Source of the DNA: an uncultured Sulfitobacter sp.
GTDB lineage: Bacteria > Pseudomonadota > Alphaproteobacteria > Rhodobacterales > Rhodobacteraceae
Length of the DNA: 60,491 nucleotides
Reading direction: 5' to 3'
Assembly: GCA_913060815.1 (NCBI GenBank)
Contig: CAJXSZ010000018.1
Span: forward strand, 1-60,491
How positions within the stretch are numbered: position 1 is the stretch's first letter; each line of letters begins with the position of its first letter. The notes beneath the pieces were generated by a model, which worked only from the letters and a program-made list of their open reading frames with translations, was not told where the DNA came from and did not search any database. A program made the position numbers and the translations under genes. Of this stretch, positions 26,493 to 35,316 are shown one piece after another.

Positions 26493-28192
26493 TCCAGAAC
26501 GACTGGCTTCACAGCCTGAAATTTCAGATCATTGCACTTTTGACACTTGCTTTGCTCCCGCTGGGTGCGGTGGCCGTATACCAGACAGCACAGGTTGAGC
26601 AGCACTCGGCGGAGACCGAAAGGCTCGCCTTGCTGAGTGTGACAACGCGCATGGCGAGCGCGCAAGAGCTGACGCTGAGGCGCGCAGCTGATGTGATGCG
26701 GTTCTTGTCTAAAAGCAGCGATCAATTGATCAGCGATCCTGTGAGGTGCCGCGACACGCTTATACGGTTTGTCGAAAAGCGACCTGCTTATGGCTTTGTC
26801 GGGATCATACCCCTCGATGGCCCCGTGTTGTGTAGTTCTACAACGCAAGACTTCTCCGCCACCGACTGGTCGGCTCTTGTAGCAGATCTTGCTGCGCCCG
26901 AACCAAACCTATTGCTTTCCGTATTAGGCCCGCTTGATGGTAGCGACGGGTTCCTCCTGACTGAACCCTATTTTCTGGACGACACAGTGGCGGGGCAGAT
27001 CGTGATTGCGATACCTCACAGCGAACTGCCCGAGATCAGCACCACTGCGGCCCTTGGCAACATTGAACTATTGACTTTCAACGCGGACGGCGACGTTGTC
27101 TTTACGCAAAACGGGGCAGCGTTTGATCCTGCGGAACTGCCGCAAGATAGCGCGCTGGGGACGATATCCCGCACCAACAATTACTCATTTCTGGCGAACA
27201 ATGCGCGCGGAGAGCCGCGCATTTATACGGTTGCCCCGATCGCAGGAAGCCGCGCAACTATTCTTGGCATATGGAACGCAGAAAATGGGGTTCCCCAAAC
27301 GCTGGACGCGCTGGTTAAGCCCGCTGTTTTCCCTCTCCTGATGTGGCTGGCCAGCATGGGCGTGGCCCTGCTGTCGATCTATACGCTGGTATTGCGCCAC
27401 TTGTCGCGATTGCGCCGCGATATGGATGCGTTTTCCCGTAACCGCACCGTCAACACCGCAGTGCAACAACGCGCTATGCCGCGCGAAATTCAGGCACTCA
27501 ACGAGAATTTCACGCGCCTGTCAGGTGAGATTATGCGGGAGGAGGCGCGTCTCGAAAACAGCCTGCGCGAGAAAAACGTATTGATTAAGGAGGTGCACCA
27601 CCGCGTCAAAAACAATCTACAATTAATTGCCTCTATCATGAACATGCAGATCCGCGCCGCAAAACATAAAGAGACCAAGACCGTCCTTTCACGCGTGCAA
27701 GACCGTGTGTTGAGCCTCGCCACCATTCACCGCGATTTGTACCAGTCCGAACACGACGGCCGCGTCGACGCTGCAAACCTTGTCTCCGAGATTGTGCATA
27801 AATCACTTGAGCTAGGCGTCTCCGACCCTGCATCGTCGGAGTTTGATATACAGATCGACCCCGTCCTGCTCTATCCCGATCAGGCGGTACCGTTATCCCT
27901 GCTCGCGGCAGAAGCGATGACCAATGCGATCAAGCACCTTGGCCCCTCTGATGGCACGCGCCCTGCGCTGGAGGTAGAGCTCACGCAGAATGACAACCAC
28001 GGTATCTTGCGTATCGAAAATGTCATCGGCACCCAAACTCCTGCAGACAGCACCGGCTTGGGGCGTGGGTTGATGAATGCATTCGCACTACAACTTGGCG
28101 GTCAGATGGAGACGACGGATGAAGACGGGCGCTACGTCTTCATCGTCACCTTTACCGTCGCGGACTTTCAACACGAAACACCCGACTTTTAG
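26489..28192 (+). CDS. membrane sensor histidine kinase (HisKA_2 type), probable PhyR kinase
   Basis: A 567-residue kinase. TM1 is about 12-32, the periplasmic sensor region about 33-275, and TM2 about 280-302, followed by a HAMP-like linker. The dimerisation domain has EVHHRVKNNLQLI (369-381), with His371 the likely phosphorylation site, followed by a C-terminal ATPase domain (N-box EAMTNAIKH; GLGRGLMNAFALQLGG). This HisKA_2/HWE group supplies PhyR kinases in other alphaproteobacteria, and the ATGA overlap with ecfG supports the same role here. The signal sensed is unknown. The stop overlaps the stop of the convergent FNT gene. Confidence 0.9.
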   Translation: MIQNDWLHSLKFQIIALLTLALLPLGAVAVYQTAQVEQHSAETERLALLSVTTRMASAQELTLRRAADVMRFLSKSSDQLISDPVRCRDTLIRFVEKRPAYGFVGIIPLDGPVLCSSTTQDFSATDWSALVADLAAPEPNLLLSVLGPLDGSDGFLLTEPYFLDDTVAGQIVIAIPHSELPEISTTAALGNIELLTFNADGDVVFTQNGAAFDPAELPQDSALGTISRTNNYSFLANNARGEPRIYTVAPIAGSRATILGIWNAENGVPQTLDALVKPAVFPLLMWLASMGVALLSIYTLVLRHLSRLRRDMDAFSRNRTVNTAVQQRAMPREIQALNENFTRLSGEIMREEARLENSLREKNVLIKEVHHRVKNNLQLIASIMNMQIRAAKHKETKTVLSRVQDRVLSLATIHRDLYQSEHDGRVDAANLVSEIVHKSLELGVSDPASSEFDIQIDPVLLYPDQAVPLSLLAAEAMTNAIKHLGPSDGTRPALEVELTQNDNHGILRIENVIGTQTPADSTGLGRGLMNAFALQLGGQMETTDEDGRYVFIVTFTVADFQHETPDF

Positions 28193-29013
28193 TCGCTGCG
28201 CGCCTTTGTTTTGATCTCGTGGCGCACTTGGCCAAACGCCAACAATGCAAAGATCACTGTGCCGCCTAATATATTACCGGCAAGCACGGGTAAGAAGAAG
28301 CCGAACACCCCATCGCTTATCGACAGCATACCTTGCACCATCAGGAACGCCATTTCGACAGAGCCTGCTACGACGTGGGTGAAATCACCCGCCGCGATCA
28401 TCCATGTGAAGACAAGAATGATGAAAAAGCTGAAATTCTCGGATTCAGGCAACATCCAGACAATCGCCGCTACCAGAACACCCGCAGGAATCGCCCGCTG
28501 AAACGCCTCGAAAGGGGCAAAGCCCGTCGCATGGCGGGACAGCTCCTCAATCGCTGGGAGCAATTCAGGCGGAATGGCAGAGGTATGGGCAAATGCAAAC
28601 GCTGCACCAAAAGCACCCACCACGTTCGCGGTCAGAACCACAGCCCAGAGTTTCGCCACGCGGCCCAGCATGACCCCCGTCGGCTCCTGCATTAGGGGCA
28701 GAAATGTTGTGATCGTGTTCTCGGTAAACAGCTGCATTCGGCCCAGAATGACCACCATGAACCCCAGACTGTAGCCGAGGTTTTCAACCAGATAAGACCA
28801 CTGCGCATCGGGAAGATAGGTGCGAAACACCGCCTCCCCCAGCACCGAAAGGGAGATCATCAAACCTGCTGCCACCCCAGACCACATGATCGAGCGTGCG
28901 GGACGCTCCAGCTCCAGCATGCCGTCGCGGCGGATAACTTCAAAGATGAGTTTGGGAGATAGACCTTCGGCTGATTCAACGGCCTTGGCTTCTTTACACT
29001 CGGTATCTGGCAT
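28189..29013 (-). CDS. formate/nitrite transporter (FNT) family channel
   Basis: A 274-residue membrane protein with six hydrophobic segments and an acidic N-terminal tail. ENTITTFLPLMQEP (about 97-110) and FTWMIAAGDFTHVVAGSVEM (about 202-221) match FNT-family channels, of the YfdC-like branch often found outside formate or nitrite operons. The transported anion is unknown. GGAG lies about 9 bases before the ATG. A GGAAC-N17-AGTT promoter precedes it, so it may respond to general stress. It ends in a 4-base tail-to-tail overlap with the kinase gene. Confidence 0.87.
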   Translation of the reverse strand: MPDTECKEAKAVESAEGLSPKLIFEVIRRDGMLELERPARSIMWSGVAAGLMISLSVLGEAVFRTYLPDAQWSYLVENLGYSLGFMVVILGRMQLFTENTITTFLPLMQEPTGVMLGRVAKLWAVVLTANVVGAFGAAFAFAHTSAIPPELLPAIEELSRHATGFAPFEAFQRAIPAGVLVAAIVWMLPESENFSFFIILVFTWMIAAGDFTHVVAGSVEMAFLMVQGMLSISDGVFGFFLPVLAGNILGGTVIFALLAFGQVRHEIKTKARSD

Positions 29014-29038
29014 ATTCGTACTCCATCAATCGCAATCA

Positions 29039-29064
29039 AACTTGGCGGGATGCCAGATCGTTCC
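29039..29064 (-). promoter_or_regulatory. EcfG-type promoter of the FNT gene
   Basis: On the minus strand, GGAAC (29064-29060), a 17-base spacer and AGTT (29042-29039), 25 bases before the ATG at 29013. The first -10 base departs from the usual C or T. Confidence 0.5.
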
Positions 29065-29079
29065 TTGGTTAGATATGGG

Positions 29080-30465
29080 TCAGGTTTTCGAAACTGACAG
29101 GGTGAACATTGCACGCCATTCAGGAAGCGCAAAGACACTTACGTGACGGGTCATGAATACCGCCACGATCGCGCAAACCAGATTTGTAATCGCCGCGGCG
29201 CCAACAACTCCGATGTAGCCAAACATGAGAACTCCGACCCATGCCATAGGCAGATACAACGCGAAAACACGTCCAACACTGAGCGACATGGACCACACGG
29301 CCTTGTCGCGGGCGTTCATCGCGGCATTAGAGATCACGAGGATACCATAGCCAAACATCGTCAGGCCAACGATGCGCAGATAGAGGGCAGCGTATTCCTG
29401 ATCCGCCTCACCCGCTGCAAGCAGCCCTGCGATGGGGGTCGCAAACAAAAGGAGGACCGCACCCACAAGCGCCCCATAAACACAACTCAATCCGAAGGCC
29501 CATCTTGTTGCCGATTGCGCCCTGCCCTGCTCCTGCGCGCCCCAGTTCTGGCCGACCACGGGGCCAATGCCCGCCGAAAGCGCCATCAAGGGAACCAAAA
29601 GGATCGACTGGACACGTCCTGCAGCACCAAAACCTGCCACAGCATCATCACCAATCGTTGCCACGGCGGCAGTCACCAGCGCCATACCCGCAGGATTGAT
29701 CGCATTGGACAGCGACGCAGGCCCGCCGACGTTGAGAATTTTGCGCACATTTGCCCAAGCATTTTCCGCGAGATTGCCGCAAACCCCCAGCAGGCCGCGC
29801 CGCCATGCGATCCACAACGCCAGCGACATTGCAATTACGCGCCCGATGAGTGTGGAGAGCGCTGCACCCGCAGTGCCCATCTCGGGGATCGGGCCCCAGC
29901 CAAAGATGAGCACGGGATTGAGGGCGATACCAAAGACTGCAGCCACTACCATGATAGCTGCCGATGTCGCACCATCCCCATGTGCCCGAAAAACCGAATT
30001 TGTAATCATCATCACGACAAGAAACGGAAACGACAGCGCCCATAGCGGCATATACTCGCCCACCTCTTCCGCCACATCGCCTGATGCACCAAGTGCGGAA
30101 AACACATAGGGATAGGTCAGCCACACGATCAAACCCGCGATGATCGAGATCACCATACCAAGCGCAATGGAGTGTAGCCCTAAGCGGCGCGTATGCTCTG
30201 CGTCAGCACCTTTGCCAATTCGTTGAGACAGCGCCGCGTTGGCTCCCGCGCTCACCCCGATGGACAAGGAGGTCAGCGCTGTGATCACAGGATAGATAAA
30301 CCCGACCGCAGCCAGCGCAGCTCCGCTTACCTTGCCGAGGAAGTAGGCATCGGCGAGCCCCACGGCGATGACCGAGAATATGCCAAAGCTCATCGGCGCT
30401 GACATTGCCGTCAACGCTTTCCAGACCGGACCTTTGGTCAGGTCGCGTGTTTTATCATTTGACAC
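29080..30465 (-). CDS. MATE-family efflux transporter
   Basis: A 461-residue inner-membrane antiporter with about twelve predicted membrane segments in two similar halves. Typical segments are SLSIGVSAGANAALSQRIGK (about 51-70) and GIGPVVGQNWGAQEQGRA (about 300-317), the MATE signature region. Members export cationic drugs or metabolites using sodium or proton gradients. AGGAAC serves as the ribosome site. It follows the topoisomerase IB gene by 18 bases on the same strand and is probably co-transcribed. Confidence 0.92.
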   Translation of the reverse strand: MSNDKTRDLTKGPVWKALTAMSAPMSFGIFSVIAVGLADAYFLGKVSGAALAAVGFIYPVITALTSLSIGVSAGANAALSQRIGKGADAEHTRRLGLHSIALGMVISIIAGLIVWLTYPYVFSALGASGDVAEEVGEYMPLWALSFPFLVVMMITNSVFRAHGDGATSAAIMVVAAVFGIALNPVLIFGWGPIPEMGTAGAALSTLIGRVIAMSLALWIAWRRGLLGVCGNLAENAWANVRKILNVGGPASLSNAINPAGMALVTAAVATIGDDAVAGFGAAGRVQSILLVPLMALSAGIGPVVGQNWGAQEQGRAQSATRWAFGLSCVYGALVGAVLLLFATPIAGLLAAGEADQEYAALYLRIVGLTMFGYGILVISNAAMNARDKAVWSMSLSVGRVFALYLPMAWVGVLMFGYIGVVGAAAITNLVCAIVAVFMTRHVSVFALPEWRAMFTLSVSKT

Positions 30466-30483
30466 GGGAGGTTCCTTTGTAAG

Positions 30484-31449
30484 CTACGCAGCGCTTGCCA
30501 GCAGCGCGAGCAAGCGTTGCTCGGCAGCGAACAAGCCAGACTTGCGCACAGGCTCTGGCATCGTGACGCCCCCGCCACACAGATCAATGACAGCGGGATG
30601 GATATAGCTATTGCGCGCGACTGTTGGCGTGTTGTGCAAGCGGCGCGAGGCCGCTTCGGAGATTTCCTTGATCGTAGCGTTGCCCTGCTCGGCGCATTCA
30701 AACGCCGCAACGGTCCCCGCCCATGTACGAAAAGTCTTGGCTGTGACCTCATCTATGCCCGCAGCATCAGCAAGATAGGCATTCAGCTGTTGGGACGAGA
30801 GGCTATGCGCCTGACCGTCATGATCAACCCAAGACAGCAAAGTCGCGCCGGGCACGTCGTTAATTTTGTGTAGCAGCTTCTGGAGTTTCTTGTCGTTCAG
30901 GGTCTTGCGCACGCGAGTCCCGCCCTTTGCGGTAAACCTCAACTCGATCTGATCGTTTGATATACGCATGTGACGCCGTTTGAGCGTAAGCGCACCAAAC
31001 GTGCCATTTTCGCGGGTGTATTCCTCATGGCCGACCCTGAGCGCTGCGCGATCAATCATCATCACAGCAGCGGCCAGCGCGAATGCTTCGTCTCCGACAT
31101 CGTCTTCCAGATCACGGTCAACCCTGCGTCTGATCCGTGGCAGTGCCTCGGCGAAATCCTGTAGCTTATCATACTTGGTCGCAGCCTGTGCCGCTGACCA
31201 CTCGGGGTGGTAGCGATACTGCTTGCGTAAGCGTGCATCGCGCCCCGTCGCTTGAAGGTGCCCGTTAATCTTAGGGCAAATCCAGACATCTTCGTAAGCG
31301 GGGGGAACGGCCAGCGCTTCGATGCGCTGCCGCTCTTTCCCGCGTGCGATCGTTGTCCCGTCTGGTGCGATATAGGAAAATCCCCGGCCACGTCTGCGGC
31401 GTGAGATGCCCGGATCCGCATCCGTGACGTAGACGAGGTCCGAGTTCAT
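30484..31449 (-). CDS. DNA topoisomerase IB
   Basis: A 321-residue poxvirus-type topoisomerase IB that relaxes supercoils through a 3'-phosphotyrosine. Visible elements are the N-terminal GRGFSYIAPDG and PPAYEDVWICP, the catalytic KRRHMRI region (about 156-162), KTFRTWAGTVAA (about 237-248) and the active tyrosine in ARNSYIHPAV (about 278-287). The start overlaps the DUF2945 stop (ATGA). Such enzymes occur near stress genes in this group. The unit probably continues into the MATE gene. Confidence 0.93.
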   Translation of the reverse strand: MNSDLVYVTDADPGISRRRRGRGFSYIAPDGTTIARGKERQRIEALAVPPAYEDVWICPKINGHLQATGRDARLRKQYRYHPEWSAAQAATKYDKLQDFAEALPRIRRRVDRDLEDDVGDEAFALAAAVMMIDRAALRVGHEEYTRENGTFGALTLKRRHMRISNDQIELRFTAKGGTRVRKTLNDKKLQKLLHKINDVPGATLLSWVDHDGQAHSLSSQQLNAYLADAAGIDEVTAKTFRTWAGTVAAFECAEQGNATIKEISEAASRRLHNTPTVARNSYIHPAVIDLCGGGVTMPEPVRKSGLFAAEQRLLALLASAA

Positions 31450-31661
31450 GCGGCATCAACCTCGGAAGCCAGTTTGAGGACCGCGTCGCCATCGTCTTGC
31501 TTAATATACAGGGCAGGATCGTCCTGCGTACCGTTGCGGGTCACTTCGTTGCCCTTGATGGTACGGGTCGTTTTTTCTTCGAACACGGACCGCACTTTAC
31601 CTTCGGCCTGCCCGTCGCCCCATTCCCACTTAACACTGTCACCTTCTGAAAAATTCGCCAT
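31446..31661 (-). CDS. DUF2945 (HVA1/TUDOR-like) small protein
   Basis: A 71-residue protein with FSEGDSVKWEWGDGQAEGKV, EVTRNGTQDDPALYIKQDDG and AVLKLASEVD, the complete DUF2945 pattern. Function is unknown; the fold is a small beta barrel. The ATG at 31661 has AAGG 7 bases upstream. A further ATG at 31670 is in frame but sits too close to that site. It is coupled to the topoisomerase gene by a 4-base overlap. Confidence 0.85.
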   Translation of the reverse strand: MANFSEGDSVKWEWGDGQAEGKVRSVFEEKTTRTIKGNEVTRNGTQDDPALYIKQDDGDAVLKLASEVDAA

Positions 31662-31729
31662 TTCATTCATCCTTGTCTTGAAAGTCCGGCCTGCGCCCGT
31701 CTTGATAGGCGGACGCAGGTCACGTAGTG

Positions 31730-31960
31730 CTACTTGTGGGAAATAGCGTCTTTAAGCGCTTCGGCCACTGGGCCGTCGTCTTTGGTGTTTTCGACAGCCT
31801 GCCTCATCTCTTTGTCCGTGGCAGCTTCGCCTTCGGCATGATCTGCGTCGGCATTTTCGCCAGGTTGGTTCTTGAGGTCATGATGCTGCTCTGACCCTTT
31901 AAAGCCAATCACTGTCTCTTCGCTGCTGTCGTTCTTGGGTTTGGATGATGTATCGGTCAT
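31730..31960 (-). CDS. small acidic hydrophilic protein
   Basis: A 76-residue protein, highly charged and rich in Asp, Glu, Lys and Ala, with no hydrophobic core, so it is likely disordered or extended. I do not recognise a family. The ATG at 31960 has AAGGAG 8 bases upstream, and a good EcfG-type promoter lies 54 bases further on, both supporting a real stress gene. It may head the DUF2945-topoisomerase-MATE transcript, 68 bases downstream. Confidence 0.75.
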   Translation of the reverse strand: MTDTSSKPKNDSSEETVIGFKGSEQHHDLKNQPGENADADHAEGEAATDKEMRQAVENTKDDGPVAEALKDAISHK

Positions 31961-32014
31961 TTGGATACTCCTTCTTTCGCGTTGCATTGCCGCCGTAGCG
32001 GAGCTTGGGAAAAG

Positions 32015-32039
32015 AACACCCGTCACCTCTTTTGGTTCC
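32015..32039 (-). promoter_or_regulatory. EcfG-type promoter of the acidic protein gene
   Basis: On the minus strand, GGAAC (32039-32035), a 16-base spacer and TGTT (32018-32015), 54 bases before the ATG at 31960. It is back to back with the exoD-side promoter. Confidence 0.65.
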
Positions 32040-32064
32040 AATCGAAAACGCTTTGGCCGATGAG

Positions 32065-32090
32065 GGAACTATACTGGAAGCAGCGCCGTT
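32065..32090 (+). promoter_or_regulatory. EcfG-type promoter of the ExoD-like gene
   Basis: GGAAC (32065-32069), a 17-base spacer and the consensus CGTT (32087-32090), 38 bases before the ATG at 32129. Confidence 0.7.
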
Positions 32091-32128
32091 CCTTATTTAA
32101 CTAGGGCGCAACGTTTCAGGGGAATCAG

Positions 32129-32707
32129 ATGCCATCAAGAACGGCCAACCTCACGAGCGTGCTCGACCAGATCGAGCATGCGGAAGGAAGTCCGCGCATT
32201 ACCGTGGGCGAAGTCGTTGAACTCACAGGTCAGGTGAGTTTTGCACCGCTTCTGATTGTGCCCGCTATCGCTCTGGTTACTCCGCTTAGCGGGATACCCC
32301 TTTTTTCGTCAGCCATGGGGATCATAATCTTCCTTGTGTCGGTGCAAATGTTGTTCCGGCGCGAAAAACTGTGGCTTCCGAAGTGGATACTTGACCTCAA
32401 GGCCCCCCGCCCACGTGTGCATGCTATGTTCAGGTGGATACATCCGTTCGTAGACTGGCTGGACAGGCGAACGCATTCCCGTCTCACCCTGTTGACGCAT
32501 CGCCCCTTCGTCTTTGTCCCACAATGCCTTTGCGTATTGTCTGGAATGGTTTTGCCGATGATGGAGCTTATACCCTTTTCATCCTCGTTGATGGGGTTGT
32601 CAGTTGCGCTCTTGGGTATCGGGATTTTCACGCGCGATGGTATTCTGCTCATGCTGGCGCTAATACCCTACGCCCTGATTGCCGCGCTGGTATTCAGATT
32701 TATCTGA
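32129..32707 (+). CDS. ExoD family protein
   Basis: A 192-residue membrane protein of the ExoD family, named for a rhizobial gene that affects exopolysaccharide production and alkaline tolerance. It has an amphipathic N-terminus (SVLDQIEHAEGSPRITVGEV), then FAPLLIVPAIALVTPLSGIP and later paired hydrophobic segments near residues 130-190. The biochemical role is unknown. AGGGGA precedes the ATG. Its 3' end overlaps the convergent HAD gene by 8 bases. Confidence 0.87.
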   Translation: MPSRTANLTSVLDQIEHAEGSPRITVGEVVELTGQVSFAPLLIVPAIALVTPLSGIPLFSSAMGIIIFLVSVQMLFRREKLWLPKWILDLKAPRPRVHAMFRWIHPFVDWLDRRTHSRLTLLTHRPFVFVPQCLCVLSGMVLPMMELIPFSSSLMGLSVALLGIGIFTRDGILLMLALIPYALIAALVFRFI

Positions 32708-33383
32708 GCTTGCCCAACAGCTCGGACAGCGAATCCAGCGAAAGCTTTTGTCGCTCGATGTGTGTGCCTCCATCAAACGCGTCCATATCTGCATAGGCAC
32801 CCGGATAGGCGATACAGGCCAAACCCGCATCAACTGCTGCGGCCATGCTTGGCGCGGTGTCTTCAATGGCGAGACAGGTGTCGGGATCAATGTCTAGTAT
32901 CTCCCGCACCTTGAGGTAGATGTCGGGCGCGGGTTTGCCGTTTTCGACCATCCCGTTGTGACCAACAAAGGCAAAATCACTCCGCGCAATCTGTCCGTCC
33001 AGCGCCTTGAAAATCGCATCAGTGTTCTCGGGTACCGTGGTGGTCACAAAGCCCAGTGTAATGCCATGCTCGCGCGCCTGTGCTATGGTCTCGGCCACAC
33101 CGGGTCGCGCTTCGACACCGGCTTCCAGCATCATCTGATTGTAGATTTCCGTCTTGCGCTTGTGGATTGCTTTCGCATCCACCGCGGTGCCACGCGCATT
33201 AGCAAAATCTTCGATCCGCCGCCGTCCGCCGGGCACAGCAAGCAGGTCCTTGTATATCGCGCTATCCCACTGCCACCCGAAGTCGAATTCCTTAAATGCC
33301 AGATTGAAAGCTTTTCGCTGAAGCTCGGACGTTTCGACGATCGTTCCGATCGAACCGAAAAGCAGTGTCTCGATCTTTGTCAT
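32700..33383 (-). CDS. HAD-like protein lacking the catalytic aspartates
   Basis: A 227-residue protein with the layout of CbbY-type HAD phosphatases: a helical cap after residue 15, TLGFVTTTVPEN for motif II, a motif III Lys in NGKPAPDIYLK, and LAIEDTAPSMAAAVDAG for motif IV. Motif I, normally DxDGT, reads LFGSIGTIVE, so both catalytic aspartates are Gly and Ile. Normal phosphatase chemistry should be impossible. I recall similar proteins in other roseobacters, which would make this a conserved pseudo-enzyme. It follows the DUF4112 gene by 22 bases. Confidence 0.8.
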   Translation of the reverse strand: MTKIETLLFGSIGTIVETSELQRKAFNLAFKEFDFGWQWDSAIYKDLLAVPGGRRRIEDFANARGTAVDAKAIHKRKTEIYNQMMLEAGVEARPGVAETIAQAREHGITLGFVTTTVPENTDAIFKALDGQIARSDFAFVGHNGMVENGKPAPDIYLKVREILDIDPDTCLAIEDTAPSMAAAVDAGLACIAYPGAYADMDAFDGGTHIERQKLSLDSLSELLGKLR

Positions 33384-33405
33384 ATTGGTGCCTATCTCTC
33401 GTCCG

Positions 33406-33771
33406 TTATGCCAATGGCGGCGGTGCGCCCGCATCCACAGTGCGAGATAGCTCGTCACGCAATAATGCAAAGTTTCTATTGTTTGCTTTGAAAAACAGAT
33501 CGAACAGATCGCCGATCAGCGGCACTGCGCCAATGGTAAAATCCAGCCCTGTATTGACTGCCATTCGACCGATCGTACGCTTGCGCGCACCAAGCCTCGC
33601 CGCTTTGACAATCAGATAAGCAGAAGGTCCAAGCGCGGCGACATCGCCGACACCGGGGATGAGGCCCAGAAGGCTGTCCCAGCCGAACCGGATCGGCGTA
33701 AACGGGATGCGGTATTTCGCATCCAACAACGTCGACAAACGATCCAGCTGGTCCAATTCGCTCTGCAACAC
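33406..33771 (-). CDS. DUF4112 family protein
   Basis: A 121-residue protein with LDRLSTLLDAKYRIPFTPIR, FGWDSLLGLIPGVGDVA and GAVPLIGDLFDLFFKANNRN, the DUF4112 pattern with two glycine-rich hydrophobic segments. Function is unknown, likely membrane-associated. I prefer the GTG at 33771 because GGAAG lies 7 bases upstream. A TTG at 33789 would overlap the upstream Pmp3 gene by 14 bases. It is the middle gene of a Pmp3-DUF4112-HAD unit. Confidence 0.85.
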   Translation of the reverse strand: MLQSELDQLDRLSTLLDAKYRIPFTPIRFGWDSLLGLIPGVGDVAALGPSAYLIVKAARLGARKRTIGRMAVNTGLDFTIGAVPLIGDLFDLFFKANNRNFALLRDELSRTVDAGAPPPLA

Positions 33772-33775
33772 GGGT

Positions 33776-33934
33776 TTACTTCCGCGCAACGATATACACC
33801 GCGTGGACCAGACCAGGAATATAGCCGAGAATGGTCAGGAGAATGTTGAGCCAGAAATGTTTGCCGAAACCGACCTGTAGAAACACACCCAAGGGCGGGA
33901 TGATGACGGATAGAATGATACGAATGAGATCCAT
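33776..33934 (-). CDS. YqaE/Pmp3 family small membrane protein
   Basis: A 52-residue protein with two membrane helices: MDLIRIILSVIIPPLGVFLQ, then FGKHFWLNILLTILGYIPG and HAVYIVARK, the full Pmp3/YqaE signature. Family members are induced by salt, cold or other stress and affect membrane potential in yeast. It heads a three-gene unit with the DUF4112 and HAD-like genes. Only a one-mismatch EcfG-type site was found upstream. Confidence 0.93.
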   Translation of the reverse strand: MDLIRIILSVIIPPLGVFLQVGFGKHFWLNILLTILGYIPGLVHAVYIVARK

Positions 33935-33991
33935 GATATGACCTTACTTTAGTTATGCGCCAGCGCATCATGCGCCGGATCTTGCCATGGT

Positions 33992-34017
33992 AACGCGGCA
34001 TCTCCCTTAATGGTTGC
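33992..34017 (-). promoter_or_regulatory. weak EcfG-type promoter candidate (Pmp3 unit)
   Basis: On the minus strand, GCAAC (34017-34013, one mismatch to GGAAC), a 17-base spacer and CGTT (33995-33992), 57 bases before the Pmp3 ATG. Confidence 0.3.
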
Positions 34018-34053
34018 GTGCAATCGTGTGGCGCTGAATCTGGTCGGTTAAAT

Positions 34054-34078
34054 TGAACGAATTGGCCCAGCGCGCGTT
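34054..34078 (+). promoter_or_regulatory. weak EcfG-type promoter candidate (AI-2E permease)
   Basis: TGAAC (34054-34058, one mismatch), a 16-base spacer and CGTT (34075-34078), 57 bases before the ATG at 34136. Confidence 0.35.
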
Positions 34079-34135
34079 ATGGCTACAAAATGTCACACCC
34101 GCTTTCGCATGCGGGCGCACAAATAGGGCCTTATC

Positions 34136-35239
34136 ATGCTGAACTCGACTGACGCCGAAAATGACGAAGTCTCTCCGTCCCATGCACGGGACAAGTGGGT
34201 ACAGGTGGCAATCATCGGCATCTTCTTGATGATGGTGCTGCAGGGGATGGTCTGGGCAGCCGAATTTCTGGTTCCCGTCACGGCCGCGTTTCTAGGGTAC
34301 TTCGTACTCAACCGTCCGCGGCGCTTTCTGCAGACCTTGGGAGTTGCGCCGTTTTTCTCGGCGATCCTGTTTACAGGTGTGCTCACCGGTTTTTTACTGG
34401 TTCTCTCGGTACAGCTTACCGCGCCGACTGCGCAGTTTATCGAAGATTTGCCTGCCCTTGTTGAGCAGATCAAATTGAAGCTGGCCACATCTGGCGGCAC
34501 ATTGGAAGCAATCAATGAAGCGACTACTGCTGCTGAAGAGATTATCGCGGATAAGGAGGCTGACACCGTCGAGGTGGAGGTCGTCTCTCGCAGCGGTATA
34601 GCTGCAGCGATATTCAGCACCGCGCCAGGTCTTCTCAGCAGCATTTTGTTCGCGCTTATTCTATTGTTTTTCCTCGTGTCGTCAGGCGATACGTTTTTGC
34701 AAAAAACAATCCAGAGCTTCAGCAGCTTTACGGACAAGCGCCGCGCAGTGACAGTTCTTCATGCAATCGAAGAACGGCTCGGAAGGTATCTTGGCGGCAT
34801 CACCCTCATTAACGCGGGTCTCGGCATCGTCATTGGCATCGCGATGTACATGTGGGAACTGCCTGGGCCTTTGATCTTTGGCTTTATGGCGTTCTCGCTG
34901 AACTTTGTTCCCTTTATCGGTGGGATGATCGGGGCTTGTATCGCTGCCGCCGTTGCATTCGTCACCTTCGAGGAGCCTTGGATAAGTTTTGGCGTTTTTG
35001 CGACCTACATGACACTAACGTCTATTGAAGGGCAGCTGGTGACACCCTTTCTTATCTCCAAACAAATGCGCCTCAACACAACAATCGTCTTTCTGTTCGT
35101 GGCCTTCTTCGCTTGGATTTGGTCTGTCATCGGGATGGTTGTCGCCCTGCCAGTGCTTATTGTGTTGAAAATTATCTGCGATGAATTAGAGGGTTGCCAG
35201 ACACTTAGCCGTTTTCTGGGCGATTCATCACCTGATTAG
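34136..35239 (+). CDS. AI-2E family transporter
   Basis: A 367-residue membrane protein of the AI-2 exporter (TqsA/PerM) family. It has two N-terminal membrane segments, a soluble stretch around residues 95-165, and a C-terminal block with FSLNFVPFIGGMIGACIAAA (about 260-279) and SIEGQLVTPFLISKQMRLN (about 299-317), the family signature. The substrate is not implied by the name; some members are ion antiporters. It diverges from the Pmp3 unit. Confidence 0.88.
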   Translation: MLNSTDAENDEVSPSHARDKWVQVAIIGIFLMMVLQGMVWAAEFLVPVTAAFLGYFVLNRPRRFLQTLGVAPFFSAILFTGVLTGFLLVLSVQLTAPTAQFIEDLPALVEQIKLKLATSGGTLEAINEATTAAEEIIADKEADTVEVEVVSRSGIAAAIFSTAPGLLSSILFALILLFFLVSSGDTFLQKTIQSFSSFTDKRRAVTVLHAIEERLGRYLGGITLINAGLGIVIGIAMYMWELPGPLIFGFMAFSLNFVPFIGGMIGACIAAAVAFVTFEEPWISFGVFATYMTLTSIEGQLVTPFLISKQMRLNTTIVFLFVAFFAWIWSVIGMVVALPVLIVLKIICDELEGCQTLSRFLGDSSPD

Positions 35240-35316
35240 ACGGCCTTTCGCTAAAAAGCTCTGGATATTCTTTTGCTCTGCGTCAAATTGTCCGAAGACT
35301 TAGACGGAGAGAACCC

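Noticed and set aside
29143..30045. 300-codon plus-strand frame
   Set aside because: It is antisense to the MATE gene and rich in His/Arg/Asn as expected of a shadow frame.
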